Below, one piece after another: positions 63,765-64,000 of a stretch of 64,000 nt of DNA. Each line of letters opens with the position of its first letter. Within the stretch, counting starts at the first letter, position 1. The DNA is from Patescibacteria group bacterium (GTDB lineage: Bacteria > Patescibacteriota > Patescibacteriia > 2-12-FULL-60-25): the NCBI GenBank assembly GCA_018830865.1, contig JAHJRN010000019.1:24292-88291 (forward strand), in the 5' to 3' direction. The notes beneath the pieces were generated by a model. That model ran no database searches and was not told the origin of the DNA. It saw only the letters and a program-made list of their open reading frames with translations. A program made the position numbers and the translations under genes.

Positions 63765-64000
63765 TTCGCTTACTGAGCGAGTCCTACGAGCCGAAGGACC
63801 TTCAAGCGAGCCGTAGCGGCATGGCGGAAAGGCTGCGGTATATAGGAAGATCCCTCGGATGACCTCGGGACGCGGATCTTCATCAATATCGATAGAGGAT
63901 ATTCGCTTCCTGAGCGAGTCAGACGAGCCGAAGGACCTTCAAGCGAGCCGTAGCGGCATGGCGGAAAGGCTGCGGTATATTGGAAGATCCCTCGGATGAC
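63765..64000. repeat. Tandem copies of a ~137-bp intergenic repeat (continues past window)
   Basis: One full unit and most of a second, period about 137 bp, with ATTCGCTT(A/C)CTGAGCGAGTC, GACGAGCCGAAGGACCTTC, AAGCGAGCCGTAGCGGCATG, GCGGAAAGGCTGCGGTATAT and GAAGATCCCTCGGATGACC in order. GAAGATCC and GGATCTTC can pair as a stem. A single diverged copy is at 14452-14577. No coding potential. Confidence 0.85.

Noticed and set aside
63765..64000. CRISPR array at the right edge
   Set aside because: The repeat unit is about 137 bp and contiguous, with no unique spacers.

Overview
The window is about 64 kb of GC-rich bacterial chromosome, densely packed on both strands and using the standard code with TGA as a stop. 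Gene content and style suggest a candidate phyla radiation (Patescibacteria) lineage. Single-copy core genes (dnaA, dnaN, rpmH, rnpA, yidD, polA, holA, rpsT, rpsO, pnp, tig, typA, recQ) are mixed with small membrane-anchored proteins of unknown function. Operon genes overlap as ATGA. Many operon-leading genes lack a Shine-Dalgarno sequence and have a -10-like hexamer 6-7 nt before the start codon, which suggests leaderless mRNAs. The phylum assignment is an inference from these traits, not from a marker tree.

Layout. 1-2.1 kb (minus): copper operon with a small secreted protein, an HMA/membrane/cupredoxin fusion and the start of a CopA-type ATPase, behind a promoter whose start point lies in a perfect palindrome. 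2.2-4.8 kb (plus): lipoprotein, gpsA, host-attachment-like protein. 4.8-11.7 kb (minus): ECF sigma factor, very large alpha-2-macroglobulin-like protein with a possible anti-sigma N-terminus, and a membrane-anchored MEMO-family protein, all joined by ATGA overlaps. 11.8-23.96 kb: hypothetical protein, atypical P1B-like ATPase, tRNA nucleotidyltransferase, prs, glycosyltransferase, zinc-ribbon protein, LytR_C protein, typA, ogt-like gene and recQ. 24-26.6 kb: an AT-richer segment between intact recQ and a degenerate copy of its 5' third, holding two tRNA-Arg genes and a NYN-domain gene. 26.6-34.6 kb: GIY-YIG protein, tRNA-His, arfB, a 34-residue membrane peptide, SPFH protein, tRNA-Arg, tyrosine recombinase, rpsO, second NYN protein, pnp. 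34.65-35.22 kb: two perfect DnaA boxes followed by a promoter-to-terminator unit with no convincing protein, probably a structured RNA of about 450 nt. 35.3-42.6 kb: DksA-like, lspA, comM, LysM/M23 peptidase, trigger factor, inositol monophosphatase family, DUF167.

42.7-46.4 kb is the conserved origin neighbourhood: rpmH-rnpA-yidD diverging from dnaA-dnaN. 46.4-55.7 kb carries a class A PBP, a 3D-domain protein, tRNA-Cys, a glycerophosphodiesterase, an unknown protein, polA (exonuclease-dead proofreading domain) and holA. 55.75-57 kb has rpsT, tRNA-Arg, tRNA-Ala and three parS-type ParB sites about 12.6 kb from dnaA. 57-63.7 kb is a secreted-protein locus ending in a multidomain Fn3 protein. 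The window ends in tandem copies of a roughly 137-bp repeat that also occurs once near 14.5 kb.

The strongest candidates for undescribed biology are the sigma/A2M/MEMO operon, the ncRNA near 35 kb with its upstream DnaA boxes, the recQ-flanked segment, the P-type ATPase with a changed metal-site motif, and the surface-protein locus.
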